Below, one piece after another: positions 19,701 through 29,448 of a stretch of 64,000 nt of DNA (within the stretch, counting starts at the first letter, position 1; the number at the start of each line of letters is the position of its first letter). The DNA is from Helicobacter mustelae. Its GTDB lineage: Bacteria > Campylobacterota > Campylobacteria > Campylobacterales > Helicobacteraceae. The stretch lies in the NCBI RefSeq assembly GCF_900476215.1, contig NZ_LS483446.1:1116001-1180000 (forward strand), read 5' to 3'. Under the pieces are notes generated by a model that saw only the letters and a list, made by a program, of their open reading frames with translations, did not search any database and was not told the DNA's origin. The translations under genes were made by a program, and so were the position numbers.

Positions 19701-20764
19701 CGCACCTGATTCCTGCCATTTTTCTTGGCTTCATAAAGCAGGGAATCTACTCGATGTAGCATTTGCTCTTTGCTTGCAAATCCCAAGCGATCCACCACGC
19801 CAATGCTTGTAGAAACTGTGATTTTTACATCCTGGCAAAGGAATTCCTGCCCTGCAACGACTTTACAAATCCTTAGTGCAACTTCTTTGGCAATGGATAC
19901 GCTAGCCTTTGGCATGAGAATCAAAAATTCATCTCCCCCATAGCGACCCACCATGTCTGAAGTTCGAGAATTGGATTTTAGCACCCTGGCAAATTGCACA
20001 AGCAGTGCATCTCCAGCCGAATGCCCATAGGCATCATTGATGAATTTAAATCCATCAATATCAAAAAATAAAATCGAATAATTCTCCCCATAATCTTTGA
20101 ATCGCGATTCGCAATAGCACAGCAATTGCTCTAAATAAGAGCGCCTATAAATTCTTGTCAATGTATCCATTCTGATTTTTTGCTCCATCTGCTTGAGCAT
20201 CTTTTCTGTCCGATGCAATCGCTCATGCAAGCTACTAATATGGACTTCTTTGTTATAAAAAAACTGATCAAACAAGGAGAGGTTTTGATAAAAATGATGG
20301 ACCACATGCAAGAATTCTGCTTGATTTTCCTGCTCAACAAGACTCTTATTCCGGCTCAAAAGCTGCTGGCAGATTTCATGAAATTGCAAAATCTCCTCAG
20401 AGCATGTGTCTAGAATCTCTTGGATTTCCTTGATCGTGGAGATGAAATAATCTTGGCCTAGCAGCAAATCTGTCTGCTTTTCCTCCCTGGCATAATAGAG
20501 ATTCTCCAACTCCAAAAGAATATCTTGTGAGCTTTTTTTGTCTTCTTTGCAATCTTGCAAGAGATGGGAAAGCTTTTGGAAGATTTGAGGCTTTGGCACA
20601 GGTCGCAGCGCTGTATTAGTGGGAGTGGGATCAAGCTCATCGACCAATCTGAGATGCTGCTCTGCCAATACGCCAAAAAAATATTCCACCTCTTCATCGA
20701 TATTTGAGAAATCCTGCTCCTGCAGGGCAAAGAAAATCTCTTTTAATCTTGCTTTTAGCGGCAT
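19691..20764 (-). CDS. Diguanylate cyclase (GGDEF domain with I-site)
   Basis: 357 residues from the ATG at 20764, overlapping the lptE stop by TGATG. Soluble: no signal or membrane helix. The N-terminal half (about 1-195) is helical with a coiled coil just before the catalytic domain (170-198), probably a dimerising sensor region of unknown ligand. The catalytic domain starts at DTLTRIYRRSYLEQ (200-213), has FFDIDGFKFINDAYGH for metal and GTP binding, the intact signature GGDEF at 276-280, and an RxxD inhibitory site (RTSD, 267-270) five residues before it. It should make c-di-GMP from two GTP and be product-inhibited. There is no EAL, HD-GYP or PilZ protein in the window. Confidence 0.93.
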   Translation of the reverse strand: MPLKARLKEIFFALQEQDFSNIDEEVEYFFGVLAEQHLRLVDELDPTPTNTALRPVPKPQIFQKLSHLLQDCKEDKKSSQDILLELENLYYAREEKQTDLLLGQDYFISTIKEIQEILDTCSEEILQFHEICQQLLSRNKSLVEQENQAEFLHVVHHFYQNLSLFDQFFYNKEVHISSLHERLHRTEKMLKQMEQKIRMDTLTRIYRRSYLEQLLCYCESRFKDYGENYSILFFDIDGFKFINDAYGHSAGDALLVQFARVLKSNSRTSDMVGRYGGDEFLILMPKASVSIAKEVALRICKVVAGQEFLCQDVKITVSTSIGVVDRLGFASKEQMLHRVDSLLYEAKKNGRNQVRWE

Positions 20765-21267
20765 CACTTTCCTTCATGTGCGATCTGCGTCAAAAATCTA
20801 TCGATACACTGCAGGCTGGCCTGCCTGATGGCATCTAGGCGATTCATATAGGTGATGAGGGGATCTTCTAGGGATACGGCATAATCAAAATATGCAGAAT
20901 TTACAAAATCTCCCTCCTTGCCAAGGTGGTTTTTGTAAAGAAAAGCAATCTGAATATTGACGCGATAAAAAGTAGTGAAACCATCGGTATTGGTAGCAAT
21001 GGAGGTATCTGTGACATTTTGCAGCTCCACAGTCAAAGTCGTGCTAGCCTCATCCCTGCTAGCGAGGCGATTTTGGAATTTGGCTATGATGGCGCGATTG
21101 ACCATATCCTTGATCTCTATAGAATTCTCCGGGTTTGCAAGATTCATTTTGAGATTCACAAAAATAGAATCCCCCAATGCTTTTTTTGCATAATGCGCAA
21201 TGGGTTGGTAACCACAGCCACTCAAGAAAAAAGATAGCAGGACAAAGGCAATTGCAAAAAAATTCAT
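20764..21267 (-). CDS. lptE: LPS-assembly lipoprotein LptE-like
   Basis: 167 residues with a lipoprotein signal and lipobox LSGC at residues 15-18. By length, the post-lipobox GYQP and location between leuS and folC it corresponds to H. pylori HP1546, an LptE-like outer membrane lipoprotein thought to plug LptD for LPS insertion. Sequence conservation of this family is low, so the call rests on signal, size and synteny. It begins with an ATGA overlap on leuS. Confidence 0.75.
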   Translation of the reverse strand: MNFFAIAFVLLSFFLSGCGYQPIAHYAKKALGDSIFVNLKMNLANPENSIEIKDMVNRAIIAKFQNRLASRDEASTTLTVELQNVTDTSIATNTDGFTTFYRVNIQIAFLYKNHLGKEGDFVNSAYFDYAVSLEDPLITYMNRLDAIRQASLQCIDRFLTQIAHEGK

Positions 21268-23684
21268 TTTGTCACAAAATTTACCAATTTATTGGGCACG
21301 ACGACTTCTTTGATAATCGCCACTCCCTCCAAATATTTCTGCGCATTCTCTCTAGCAAGATCTAAAATCTCATCCTTGCTCGCATTGGGAGAGACTTGAA
21401 TCTGGCCACGTCTTTTACCATTCACAGTGATGACCATCACCACACTCTCACTTCTTAGCGCATCCTCATCCAGCTCCAATGCAGTGAAATTGCCAAAGTC
21501 AAAATATTTTTGCGAAATTTCCCAGCAGACATGAGGGATCATTGGTTCTAAAACATTGCTCAAAATATAATATCCCTCACTCCAAATCATAAGATTTTCC
21601 TGCACACTGAGTGCATTAAATGCCTCCATACAAGCAGCAATAAGGGTATTAAAGGCAAATCCAGGTTGCTTTTTGCTAAAAATGTCTTGGGATTTTTGCA
21701 GGGCTTCATAGACTTTTTTGCGTGCAAGTCTCTCTGGTTCTGAGAGATTTTGGGTCTGGATTTGGGGTTTTTTCTGCAGCGGACTAAGAATCTGGGATTT
21801 TTCATAAAATTTGCGAATGAAGCGATAAGCACCCTCCACACCACCATCAATCCATTCCAATTCTTTTGCAGGAGGCGCAGCAAAGAGTACGAACAATCTT
21901 GCGGTGTCTGAGCCGTATTTTTGGATGATGGCATGGGGCTCTATGACATTACCCAAAGATTTGCTCATCTTTCTTCCCTCTTTTAAAACCATGCCCTGAG
22001 TCAAGAGATTGGAAAAAGGCTCATCAAAATGAATATAGCCCAGGTCTCTCAAGACTTTGGTAAAAAACCGCGCATAAAGCAAATGCAAGATTGCATGCTC
22101 CACTCCACCAATGTATTCATCCACCTCCAACCAATACCCTGTGCTCTTTTCATCAAAGGCGCATTGAACCCACAAAGATCGCGGTGTGGTATAGCGCAAA
22201 AAATACCAGCTGGATTGAAAAAAGGTATCCATGGTATCTGTTTCCCTGCGCGCAGCTCCCCCACATTTGGGGCAAATATCTACCTGCCAGGTTTTGTGTT
22301 TATCCAGTGGATTTCCCTCACCATTAATTACAACATCATCAGGCAGAGTGATGGGAAGCTTCTCTTTGCTTTGAGGTTCTATGCCACACTTCTCACAATG
22401 CAGCAGTGGAATGGGTGCCCCCCAGTAGCGTTGACGCGATATCCCCCAATCTTTTAAGCGAAAATGCATCACTTTTTTTCCTAGATGCTTACTCTCAAAA
22501 TAAGAAATAATTTTCTCTTTGGCTTGTGTGCCATGCAGTCCATCAAAACTCTCGCTATGAATAAGCTCACCCTCTTCACAAAAAGGAAGCTTCTCTGCCT
22601 TTAATACCTGCTTGATGGGAAGAGCGTATTTTTTGGCAAATGCAAAATCCCGCTCATCATGCGCAGGGACGCCCATCACCGCCCCGCTACCATAATCCAT
22701 CAATACAAAATTTGCCACCCATACAGGGATTTTTTTCTTTGTAAGAGGATGGAGCACAAATATCCCCAGATCCACCCCCTCTTTTTCCCCCATCGCACGT
22801 GCTCTAGCACCCATTTTTTGCATGTCTTTAATCTTTTGCTGTTTTTGTGACTCTAACTGATCAAAAATGCCCGCAACAAGGGGATGTTCTGGAGCGATGG
22901 CGCAATAAGTCACCCCATAAATCGTATCTGGTCTTGTGGTAAAAACCTCTAGGGCCAGCATTTCCCCTAGCGGCTTTTCTAGCAAAAGCGCAAATTCTAA
23001 CCCCAGGGATTTTCCAATCCAATTACGCTGCATAGTAAGCACGGCATTGGGCCATTTTCCCTCTAATTTATCCAAATCCGCCAAAAGCTCCTCTGCATAA
23101 TCTGTAATCTTGATGTAGTATTGGACCATTTCTTTTTGGATGATCTCTGTGTCACAGCGCCAACATTTCCCATCGACCACCTGCTCATTTGCCAAAACGG
23201 TTTGATCCTTAGGACACCAGTTCAAAAATGCCTTTTTGCGATACACCAAGCCCTTTTGCCACATGTCAATAAAAAATTCCTGCTCCCATTTGGTATAAAG
23301 AGGATCGCAGGTAGCAAAACTACGCTCCCTAGAAAAAGAAAATCCTAGGGATTTGAATTCTTTATGCATAGCCTCTATATTAGAATAAGTCCATTCTTTG
23401 GGATGGGCACCATGCTTGATTGCTGCATTTTCTGCAGGCATGCCAAAAGCATCAAAGCCAATGGGATGCAGGACATTAAAACCTTGCTTGCGGTAATGGC
23501 GCGCCATTGCATCACCAATGCAATAATTGCGCACATGTCCCATATGAAGGGCACCACTAGGATAGGGAAACATGCTCAAGATATATTTTTTGGGAAGCGT
23601 GGTGTCATCCAAGGGCTCAAAGGAACCATGTGCCTGCCAATATTCCTGCCACTTTGCTTCAATTTTTTGTGCTTGATATTCCAT
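21264..23684 (-). CDS. leuS: Leucyl-tRNA synthetase LeuS
   Basis: 806 residues from the ATG at 23684, with AAGGAG five bases upstream (the GTG at 23690 is too close). Class I synthetase charging tRNA-Leu. Signatures: HMGH in [14 protein letters not shown] near residue 40, the CP1 editing domain with [12 protein letters not shown], and KMSKS in [13 protein letters not shown]-terminal anticodon-binding and tRNA-contact domains complete. Lies 11 nt after secF. Confidence 0.98.
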   Translation of the reverse strand: MEYQAQKIEAKWQEYWQAHGSFEPLDDTTLPKKYILSMFPYPSGALHMGHVRNYCIGDAMARHYRKQGFNVLHPIGFDAFGMPAENAAIKHGAHPKEWTYSNIEAMHKEFKSLGFSFSRERSFATCDPLYTKWEQEFFIDMWQKGLVYRKKAFLNWCPKDQTVLANEQVVDGKCWRCDTEIIQKEMVQYYIKITDYAEELLADLDKLEGKWPNAVLTMQRNWIGKSLGLEFALLLEKPLGEMLALEVFTTRPDTIYGVTYCAIAPEHPLVAGIFDQLESQKQQKIKDMQKMGARARAMGEKEGVDLGIFVLHPLTKKKIPVWVANFVLMDYGSGAVMGVPAHDERDFAFAKKYALPIKQVLKAEKLPFCEEGELIHSESFDGLHGTQAKEKIISYFESKHLGKKVMHFRLKDWGISRQRYWGAPIPLLHCEKCGIEPQSKEKLPITLPDDVVINGEGNPLDKHKTWQVDICPKCGGAARRETDTMDTFFQSSWYFLRYTTPRSLWVQCAFDEKSTGYWLEVDEYIGGVEHAILHLLYARFFTKVLRDLGYIHFDEPFSNLLTQGMVLKEGRKMSKSLGNVIEPHAIIQKYGSDTARLFVLFAAPPAKELEWIDGGVEGAYRFIRKFYEKSQILSPLQKKPQIQTQNLSEPERLARKKVYEALQKSQDIFSKKQPGFAFNTLIAACMEAFNALSVQENLMIWSEGYYILSNVLEPMIPHVCWEISQKYFDFGNFTALELDEDALRSESVVMVITVNGKRRGQIQVSPNASKDEILDLARENAQKYLEGVAIIKEVVVPNKLVNFVTK

Positions 23685-23695
23685 GTTCACTCCTT

Positions 23696-24667
23696 TTAGA
23701 CGCGCCCATTTTCATACATTTCTCTCAAGCGCCTTTTTTCTTCTTGTCTTTTTATCTTTCTTGCCTCTTTTCTGTGATATTCCTCAATATCAAATCCCAG
23801 CAAAATCGTAAGCTTTGGAGCCAAAAACATCGAGCTATAGGTCCCAAAAACCACACCCACAAGCATGGGCAAAGAAAATCCTATAATATTTTCCCCACCA
23901 AAGAGATAGAGTGTCAAAAGCACAAAAAACACCGTCAATGAAGTAAGCAGAGTCCTAGAGAGCGTGTGGGAGATAGCCTCATTAATCACTTCTTGAATGT
24001 CATTGCTCTTATCTACTAGCATCCTCTCCCTAATCCTATCAAAGACGATAATCGTGTCATTAATGGAATAGCCAAGCAGAGTCAAAAGCGCAGCGACCAC
24101 TTCAAGATTGAGATCAATATGAAAGACAATCACCGAAGCAGCAGTGATAATCACATCATGCAACAAAGCTAGGATGCTTGCCAGTGCAAAGCGCCATTCA
24201 TAGCGAAAACTCACATAGAGCATCATGGCAATGGCTGCCAAAATTAGGGATAAAATCCCCTTTTGCTTGAGTTCATTTCCCACCTTTGGCCCCACGGTAT
24301 CAAGCTTTCTGAGCTCAAAATTCCCCGTGTCTTTGAGGACTTCCACAAGCATGGTATTGAGATTTTTGCCCAGCAATGTCTCAGTGTAGGGAATCTTTAT
24401 CTGCACCTCAAACTTAGAGCCATATTCACTCACCTGCGAACCCCTAAATCCCTCTGCTCTATCTAGCCTCTCTCGGATCTGACTAATGGGAGCGGGTTTG
24501 TCATAGCGGATCTGTGCAGTACTCCCGCCAGCAAAATCAATTCCTGGGACAAAACCCTTGAAAAAAATTAATGCCAGTGCACCCAAAATCACCAAAGTCG
24601 AAAAAATCAAGCCGTAAGTAGAATAGGCGACAAAATCAAAAATTCTGACTTTTTTAAAAAACTCCAT
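23696..24667 (-). CDS. secF: Protein translocase subunit SecF
   Basis: 323 residues from the ATG at 24667, directly after the secD stop with AAGGAAATAAA as ribosome site; the longer open frame upstream lies within secD and is rejected. Membrane partner of SecD that uses proton motive force to help release exported proteins. Six membrane helices, [10 protein letters not shown] near residue 37 and the conserved [20 protein letters not shown] region. Confidence 0.96.
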   Translation of the reverse strand: MEFFKKVRIFDFVAYSTYGLIFSTLVILGALALIFFKGFVPGIDFAGGSTAQIRYDKPAPISQIRERLDRAEGFRGSQVSEYGSKFEVQIKIPYTETLLGKNLNTMLVEVLKDTGNFELRKLDTVGPKVGNELKQKGILSLILAAIAMMLYVSFRYEWRFALASILALLHDVIITAASVIVFHIDLNLEVVAALLTLLGYSINDTIIVFDRIRERMLVDKSNDIQEVINEAISHTLSRTLLTSLTVFFVLLTLYLFGGENIIGFSLPMLVGVVFGTYSSMFLAPKLTILLGFDIEEYHRKEARKIKRQEEKRRLREMYENGRV

Positions 24668-24668
24668 T

Positions 24669-26249
24669 TTATTTCCTTGTAATGCCAAACCAAAAATACA
24701 ATGACTTTGTATTGGCAATCTTTGGCAAGATGGCTTGATAAAACCCCTGTGTCCCCACAATGGCTGTGATGATGGAGGCTAGAATCCCAATCCCTGTGGT
24801 AAGCGCAAATCCCTTGATTGCACCTGTACCATAAGCATAGAGCAATACAGAGGCAATGAGGGAGGTGATATTGGAATCAAAGATAGCTCTTGAAGCATTG
24901 ACATAGCCAATGTGCACCGCGCGCGCCGCACTCTCTCCAGCACGCAGAGCCTCTCTGATACGCTCATTGATGATGATATTTGCATCCACTGCCACACCCA
25001 CAGTAAGCACGATCCCAGCCATCCCAGGAAGCGTCAAAGTCGCGCCAAAAATTGCCATCACAGAAATAATTAAAAAGATATTTACCACCAAAGCACAAGT
25101 GGCAATCACCCCCGCCATGGAGTAATAAACAATCATGAACCCCACAACCAGTGCAAAACCACTTATTAGGGCAATCATGGAAGCTCTAATGCTATCCTTC
25201 CCAAGACTTGGACCCACACTGCGCTTCTCTAGCACCTCTAGGGGAGCGGGCAGGCTGCCGCTGCGCAGAGTGATTGCCAAATCGCTTGCCTGCTCTACGC
25301 TAAATCCCCCACTAATCTGCCCACTGCCGCCACCAATACGCTGACGAATCACAGGAGCAGAATACACCTTCCCATCTAGCACGATTGCCATACGCTTGCC
25401 AATATTTGCACCAGAAAAATCCCCAAAAACCTTCGCTCCTTGAGAATCCAGCGTAAAACTCACCACAGGCTGATGGGATTCATCATAGGCTACGCGAGCA
25501 TCTGTGAGCCTATCTCCATCCAAAATCGGAATAGCCTTGAGCAAAACCTTGCCTCCAGGATGGCCATTTTCTACAGAAAAAGGCAAAATCACATCCCCAT
25601 ATTTCTGAGCCTCTAACTCACTCATGGAATCCACCCTAAGATTATGATCCTCATCCACTGCCATCATTTGCAAATGCGCGGACTTTGCGATCAAATCCCT
25701 CACGCGATTCTCTTCCTCCACGCTCTTAATCCCAGGAAGCTCCACCAAAATATTATCCCTGCCCTGCTGAGTGACACTTGGCTCAGACAATCCAAATTGA
25801 TCCAGACGATTGCGGATGGTGGCAATGGCCTGAGAGATAGCATTTTTCTTGATCTCTTCGATTTCTTGAGGAGTGAAGGTAATGGTATAAAAATCCCCCT
25901 GTTTTTGCACCTGAATGCCATTTATTTTTGCCAAAATCGCATCGATAACTTTGGCATCTTCAGAATCAATAAGCTCAAAACTCACTTGATCCTCTTTGGG
26001 ATGCAATTTCTCTAATAAAATCTGCCTTTGCTTCACATCAAAACGAATCAAAGAGGCCAAGGAAGCATAGCGCGCCTTAATGGCCTCTTGGGTCTTAACG
26101 CCTAATAAGAGATTCAATCCTCCTTGCAAATCCAATCCCAGGCTGATTTTTGGGCCATGGGTCTGGAAGAGAGAGGGGATGGAGAGGCAAATGCCAAAGA
26201 GTGCAGCAAGGAGGAAAATAATAAGGCGAGTGTTGAATATTTGCTTCAT
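24669..26249 (-). CDS. secD: Protein translocase subunit SecD
   Basis: 526 residues. N-terminal membrane helix, the large periplasmic domain starting at [13 protein letters not shown], and five C-terminal helices with the [24 protein letters not shown] block (split across the TM4-TM5 region). It works with SecF and YajC at SecYEG. The start overlaps yajC by one base (TAATG). Confidence 0.97.
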   Translation of the reverse strand: MKQIFNTRLIIFLLAALFGICLSIPSLFQTHGPKISLGLDLQGGLNLLLGVKTQEAIKARYASLASLIRFDVKQRQILLEKLHPKEDQVSFELIDSEDAKVIDAILAKINGIQVQKQGDFYTITFTPQEIEEIKKNAISQAIATIRNRLDQFGLSEPSVTQQGRDNILVELPGIKSVEEENRVRDLIAKSAHLQMMAVDEDHNLRVDSMSELEAQKYGDVILPFSVENGHPGGKVLLKAIPILDGDRLTDARVAYDESHQPVVSFTLDSQGAKVFGDFSGANIGKRMAIVLDGKVYSAPVIRQRIGGGSGQISGGFSVEQASDLAITLRSGSLPAPLEVLEKRSVGPSLGKDSIRASMIALISGFALVVGFMIVYYSMAGVIATCALVVNIFLIISVMAIFGATLTLPGMAGIVLTVGVAVDANIIINERIREALRAGESAARAVHIGYVNASRAIFDSNITSLIASVLLYAYGTGAIKGFALTTGIGILASIITAIVGTQGFYQAILPKIANTKSLYFWFGITRK

Positions 26250-26533
26250 TATTGCGCTGGTTGCTCTTCCACTTTATAGGCAATAAAATCTTTAGAAACC
26301 CTTGCTATGGTTTCATCATTGAGTTTCACGCTAAAAAACCCCTCTTCTGGTTTGAGCACCTCGCAGATAAAACCGCCATTAGTGACGATTTTGTCCCCCT
26401 TTTTTAGCTCTTCGATCATCTGCTTATGCTTTTTTTGCTGATTTCTCTGCGGGCGAATAATGAAAAAATAAAAAATCAAAATCAGTACAACAAAAGGCAA
26501 TAAAGAGCTCAAGATTCCTTGTACATTTTCCAT
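26249..26533 (-). CDS. yajC: Preprotein translocase accessory subunit YajC
   Basis: 94 residues: one N-terminal helix ([20 protein letters not shown]) and a small cytoplasmic domain with [14 protein letters not shown], the family hallmark. AAGGAGAAATT precedes the ATG. First gene of the run yajC to mfd. Non-essential helper of SecDF. Confidence 0.96.
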   Translation of the reverse strand: MENVQGILSSLLPFVVLILIFYFFIIRPQRNQQKKHKQMIEELKKGDKIVTNGGFICEVLKPEEGFFSVKLNDETIARVSKDFIAYKVEEQPAQ

Positions 26534-26563
26534 AATTTCTCCTTAAAATAAAAAAATAATGCA

Positions 26564-26569
26564 ATCATA
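26564..26569 (-). promoter_or_regulatory. -10 box ahead of yajC
   Basis: Minus strand AATTGCTATGATTGC gives an extended -10 (TGC-TATGAT) about 31 nt before the yajC ATG, in the AT-rich gap after nhaA. It is the best candidate promoter for the 13-kb run yajC to mfd. Confidence 0.45.
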
Positions 26570-26588
26570 GCAATTTTTGCTTAATTTA

Positions 26589-27893
26589 TCATTTTGCCTT
26601 ATTTGCGAATCTATCAAACAAAAGCAGAAGAAGAGAACCTGCTACTGCAGACAAAAAAGATGAGGATAAAATGGCCACCTTTGCCACTTCTGCGGATGCT
26701 GGATGAGAAAAGGCGAGATTTGAGACAAAAATCGACATCGTGAAGCCAATCCCCGCGAGTGTCCCTGCACCAAAAATATGCATCCAACCCACTGCTTCTG
26801 GCTTTTTTGCAATCCCAATTTTGTCACAGAGAAAAGTAATGAGAAAAATCCCCAAGGGCTTGCCGATGAATAATCCCAGCAAAATGCCCAAAAAAATATG
26901 ATCAATTTGCAAATTAATCTCACTAGTAACCCTCACACCCGCATTTGCAAAGGCAAAAAGCGGCATGATAAAATACGCACTCAATGGGTGAAGCATATGC
27001 TCTAATCGCTCTAGCGGACTTTGGAAATGCGAGGATTTTTTGTAGAGAGACTGGATTTCTTTATGCTCTAAGCCATCGATTTTTTCCTGCACCGCTTGAT
27101 TGAGCTTAGAGATGCTTTCTTTGAAAGATTTCAAGACTGCTGCTTGCTTGAGTCTGGGTTGCAACGGGATGCAAAATGCCAATACAACCGCAGAAATTGT
27201 CGCATGGATCCCACTATGATGCACCAAATACCATAACAAAACCCCAAGTAGCAAATAGGGGATGAGGTTTTTGATCCCAATTTTGTTGAAAAAGATTAAG
27301 ACCACGATCACAAGAGCAGCAAAAAACAAATAATTCCAATAAATCTGCGTGGTGTAAAAGAGTGCAATGACAATAATGGCACCCAAATCATCCACCACTG
27401 CCAAGGTCACCAAAAACACCTTGAGCGAAAAGGGTACACGCTTACCTAGCAGCAAGATAACCCCCAGAGCAAAGGCGATGTCTGTAGCCATGGGAATCCC
27501 AAAGCCACGAGAAGACTCCGTCCCTAGATTGAGACCATAATAAATCATCCCAGGGATCACCATCCCCCCAAGAGCAGCCACAACAGGGAAAATGGCTTTT
27601 TGCAAGCCAGAGAGCTCCCCAATCAAAAATTCTCTCTTAATCTCTAGCCCCACCATCAAAAAGAAAAATGACATCAACACATCATTAATCCAATGATACA
27701 ACTCAAAGCCTAGAAAATGCCCACCAAAGCTAAAGCCAAATTCTGTATGCCAGAGCTTAAAATACCAATCAGAAAAACCAGAGTTAGCAGCAATGAATGC
27801 GAGCAGCATGCTAATAAAGAGACAAATTCCACTAAAGGATTCGCTTTTAACAAAACGCAAAAAAAGTCTTTCTAAAAAGAGTTGTTGCCTCAT
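26589..27893 (-). CDS. nhaA: Na+/H+ antiporter NhaA
   Basis: 434 residues, twelve membrane helices. Electrogenic Na+/H+ exchange for pH and sodium homeostasis. The discontinuous-helix segment with the ion-binding aspartates is visible as VTLAVVDDLGAIIVIALFY, plus MATDIAFALGV and GLEIKREFLIGEL. A hydrophilic loop of about 60 residues (LKQAAVLKSF to QSPLERLEHML) between the two halves is larger than in E. coli and typical of the Helicobacter protein. H. pylori has the same yajC-nhaA order (HP1551-HP1552). Start ATG 27893 with AAGGAAGA. Confidence 0.96.
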   Translation of the reverse strand: MRQQLFLERLFLRFVKSESFSGICLFISMLLAFIAANSGFSDWYFKLWHTEFGFSFGGHFLGFELYHWINDVLMSFFFLMVGLEIKREFLIGELSGLQKAIFPVVAALGGMVIPGMIYYGLNLGTESSRGFGIPMATDIAFALGVILLLGKRVPFSLKVFLVTLAVVDDLGAIIVIALFYTTQIYWNYLFFAALVIVVLIFFNKIGIKNLIPYLLLGVLLWYLVHHSGIHATISAVVLAFCIPLQPRLKQAAVLKSFKESISKLNQAVQEKIDGLEHKEIQSLYKKSSHFQSPLERLEHMLHPLSAYFIMPLFAFANAGVRVTSEINLQIDHIFLGILLGLFIGKPLGIFLITFLCDKIGIAKKPEAVGWMHIFGAGTLAGIGFTMSIFVSNLAFSHPASAEVAKVAILSSSFLSAVAGSLLLLLFDRFANKAK

Positions 27894-28414
27894 TCTTCTT
27901 CCTTAGTAATGGGATTTGCATGCCTAAACATCCTGCAAGACTCTAGACTTTTTGATTTGGGGCGCATTTTGATGGTCCCTGAATCTTATTTAACCTTCTT
28001 AAAGAGCGATTCCTTGACCTGGGCTAAACTCCACTGCATCCGAGATATCTTTAGTTTTTTAGGCTTATTGTCATGTTGTTTGAGCGCATTTTGACTTTGA
28101 TCCCCAATGCCCTACCCCCAATACTTCACGACCCTCTTGGGCTCTAAGCCAGCCCTAGCAGATCCAAAATCTCAGTAGTTATGAAAATTCTGCGATTTGC
28201 TTGCAAAATACAAACTTCTAGATTATAGCCAAACAAGAGCAATTCCTGCCAAAATCCCAGTATCAAAGCAAACTTTTTGACACCTTGCAACAAAGCTTAG
28301 AGCATATTGCCACAAAAGCGCAGGAATGAAGGAAAATTCACGCCCAATTGCCTACATGCTAAAACATATCAAAAGCACTTATTGATTATTAAAAAGCGGC
28401 AAAATCTTGGCGTC

Positions 28415-28471
28415 GATGCTGGTTGGAGCATCTACTCCAAGTGCTTGGAGTAAACCCTAGAAATCTAGGGT
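28415..28471. other. Three consecutive perfect hairpins (candidate structured RNA)
   Basis: GATGCT (28415-28420) pairs with AGCATC (28427-28432); TACTCCAAG (28433-28441) with CTTGGAGTA (28444-28452); ACCCTAGA (28454-28461) with TCTAGGGT (28464-28471). The stems abut with 0 and 1 nt between them. TTGGAG at 28423-28428 can instead pair with CTCCAA at 28435-28440, a mutually exclusive alternative. The strand of any transcript is unknown and I could not match it to a known RNA family. Confidence 0.5.
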
Positions 28472-28511
28472 GAACCTTGAAAAAAGCAGCGCTACCAAGG
28501 AAGATGAAACT

Positions 28512-28538
28512 GGCTAGAAAGGCTAAAAAGGCTTGATG
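28512..28538. repeat. Imperfect 9-bp tandem repeat (x3)
   Basis: GGCTAGAAA, GGCTAAAAA and GGCTTGATG follow head to tail inside the gene-free interval. The first two differ at one base; the third shares only the GGCT start and is degenerate. Confidence 0.4.
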
Positions 28539-28840
28539 CTACGTGATACTCTCTAGACAAAAATGCTAAGAGATTTTCACTTTTGCAATGGGGAAACATC
28601 GAGCTTATAGGATAGAGCTAGATAAAATATTTTTTTGATAAATGCCGCGCTTATGGGATGAATTTCAGGGAAACACCACACATATGTGTTACCAACCAAA
28701 AATGTTGGGAATAAATAAAAAACGCTAGATAAAATCAAGGAAAACTTGCCAAGAACTACGCTTCTACAACTAGTCTAACCAAAAAATATCGAGAGACTTT
28801 TGCAACGGATTCTTGAATACTAAGAGATTTGAAATATTTA

Positions 28841-28864
28841 AGAAAAGACTGCCAAAAGGCAGCC
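28841..28864 (-). terminator. Rho-independent terminator of ppiC-fba-efp
   Basis: On the minus strand, 12 nt after the efp stop, GGCTGCC TTTT GGCAGTC forms a hairpin (core CTGCC/GGCAG at 28849-28862) followed by TTTTCTT. This is a standard intrinsic terminator in the right place and orientation. Confidence 0.8.
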
Positions 28865-28875
28865 TAAAGGGGATG

Positions 28876-29439
28876 TTATTTCACCCTTTCTACATATTCG
28901 TGGGTTTCGGTGTTTACGCGGATTACTTCACCCTCTAGAACATGGAAGGGGATCTGCACGACCACGCCAGTCTCCAAGGTTGCGGGCTTTTTGCCACCGC
29001 TGGAAGTATCACCCTTGAAATTTGGGGCAGTCTCAATGATCTTGAGCTGGACAATTTGTGGAACATCTACAGAAATCGCCTTGCCATTATGAAAGAGAAC
29101 CTGCACATTCATACCATCAAGCATCCATTTAGCTACATCTCCTACTTGATCATCACTGAGCGCCAACTGCTCATAAGTCTCCGTGTCCATAAATTGAAAC
29201 GCCTCACCATCATGATAGAGATATTGCATTGTCCTTTCCACTAGGTTTGGTTCTTCGCATTTATCTCCAGCATGAAAGGTTTTTTCAATCACCCTGCCAT
29301 CAAAAAAAGATTTAATCTTTGCCCGCACAAACGCTGCACCCTTACCAGGCTTTACATGTTGATATTCCACGATCCTATAAGGAACACCATCAATCTCAAT
29401 CTTTAAACCCTTCTTTAATTCACTCATACCAATTGCCAT
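28876..29439 (-). CDS. efp: Elongation factor P
   Basis: 187 residues, the usual length. Three beta-barrel domains; binds between the P and E sites to rescue ribosomes stalled at polyproline. The domain I loop KPGKGAAF carries the lysine that is modified in bacteria with EpmA; no epm gene is nearby. AAGGAGAAGGC precedes the ATG. Last gene of ppiC-fba-efp, the H. pylori HP0175-0177 order. Confidence 0.98.
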   Translation of the reverse strand: MAIGMSELKKGLKIEIDGVPYRIVEYQHVKPGKGAAFVRAKIKSFFDGRVIEKTFHAGDKCEEPNLVERTMQYLYHDGEAFQFMDTETYEQLALSDDQVGDVAKWMLDGMNVQVLFHNGKAISVDVPQIVQLKIIETAPNFKGDTSSGGKKPATLETGVVVQIPFHVLEGEVIRVNTETHEYVERVK

Positions 29440-29448
29440 GCCTTCTCC

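Larger units (their letters stand above)
27894..28840. other. Gene-free 0.95-kb interval at a synteny break
   Basis: No open frame here looks coding: the longest (27882-28094, plus, 70 codons) begins inside nhaA and has no ribosome site or recognisable features. The left side joins a block like H. pylori HP1541-1552 and the right side a block like HP0175-0177, so this is a junction between rearranged segments. It contains three abutting hairpins (28415-28471), a triplicated 9-mer (28512-28538), the palindrome ACACATATGTGT (28678-28689), a CCAAC/GTTGG hairpin (28692-28708) and several short words repeated in altered order. It may be decayed DNA or hold an unrecognised RNA. Confidence 0.6.

Noticed and set aside
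24668-24760. Longer N-terminus for secF (31 extra codons)
   Set aside because: The extension lies wholly inside secD; the ATG at 24667 has a good ribosome site and gives the normal SecF start.
27882-28094. 70-codon plus-strand open frame in the nhaA-efp gap
   Set aside because: It starts inside nhaA on the other strand, has no ribosome site, no recognisable domain and atypical composition; it is likely chance in non-coding DNA.
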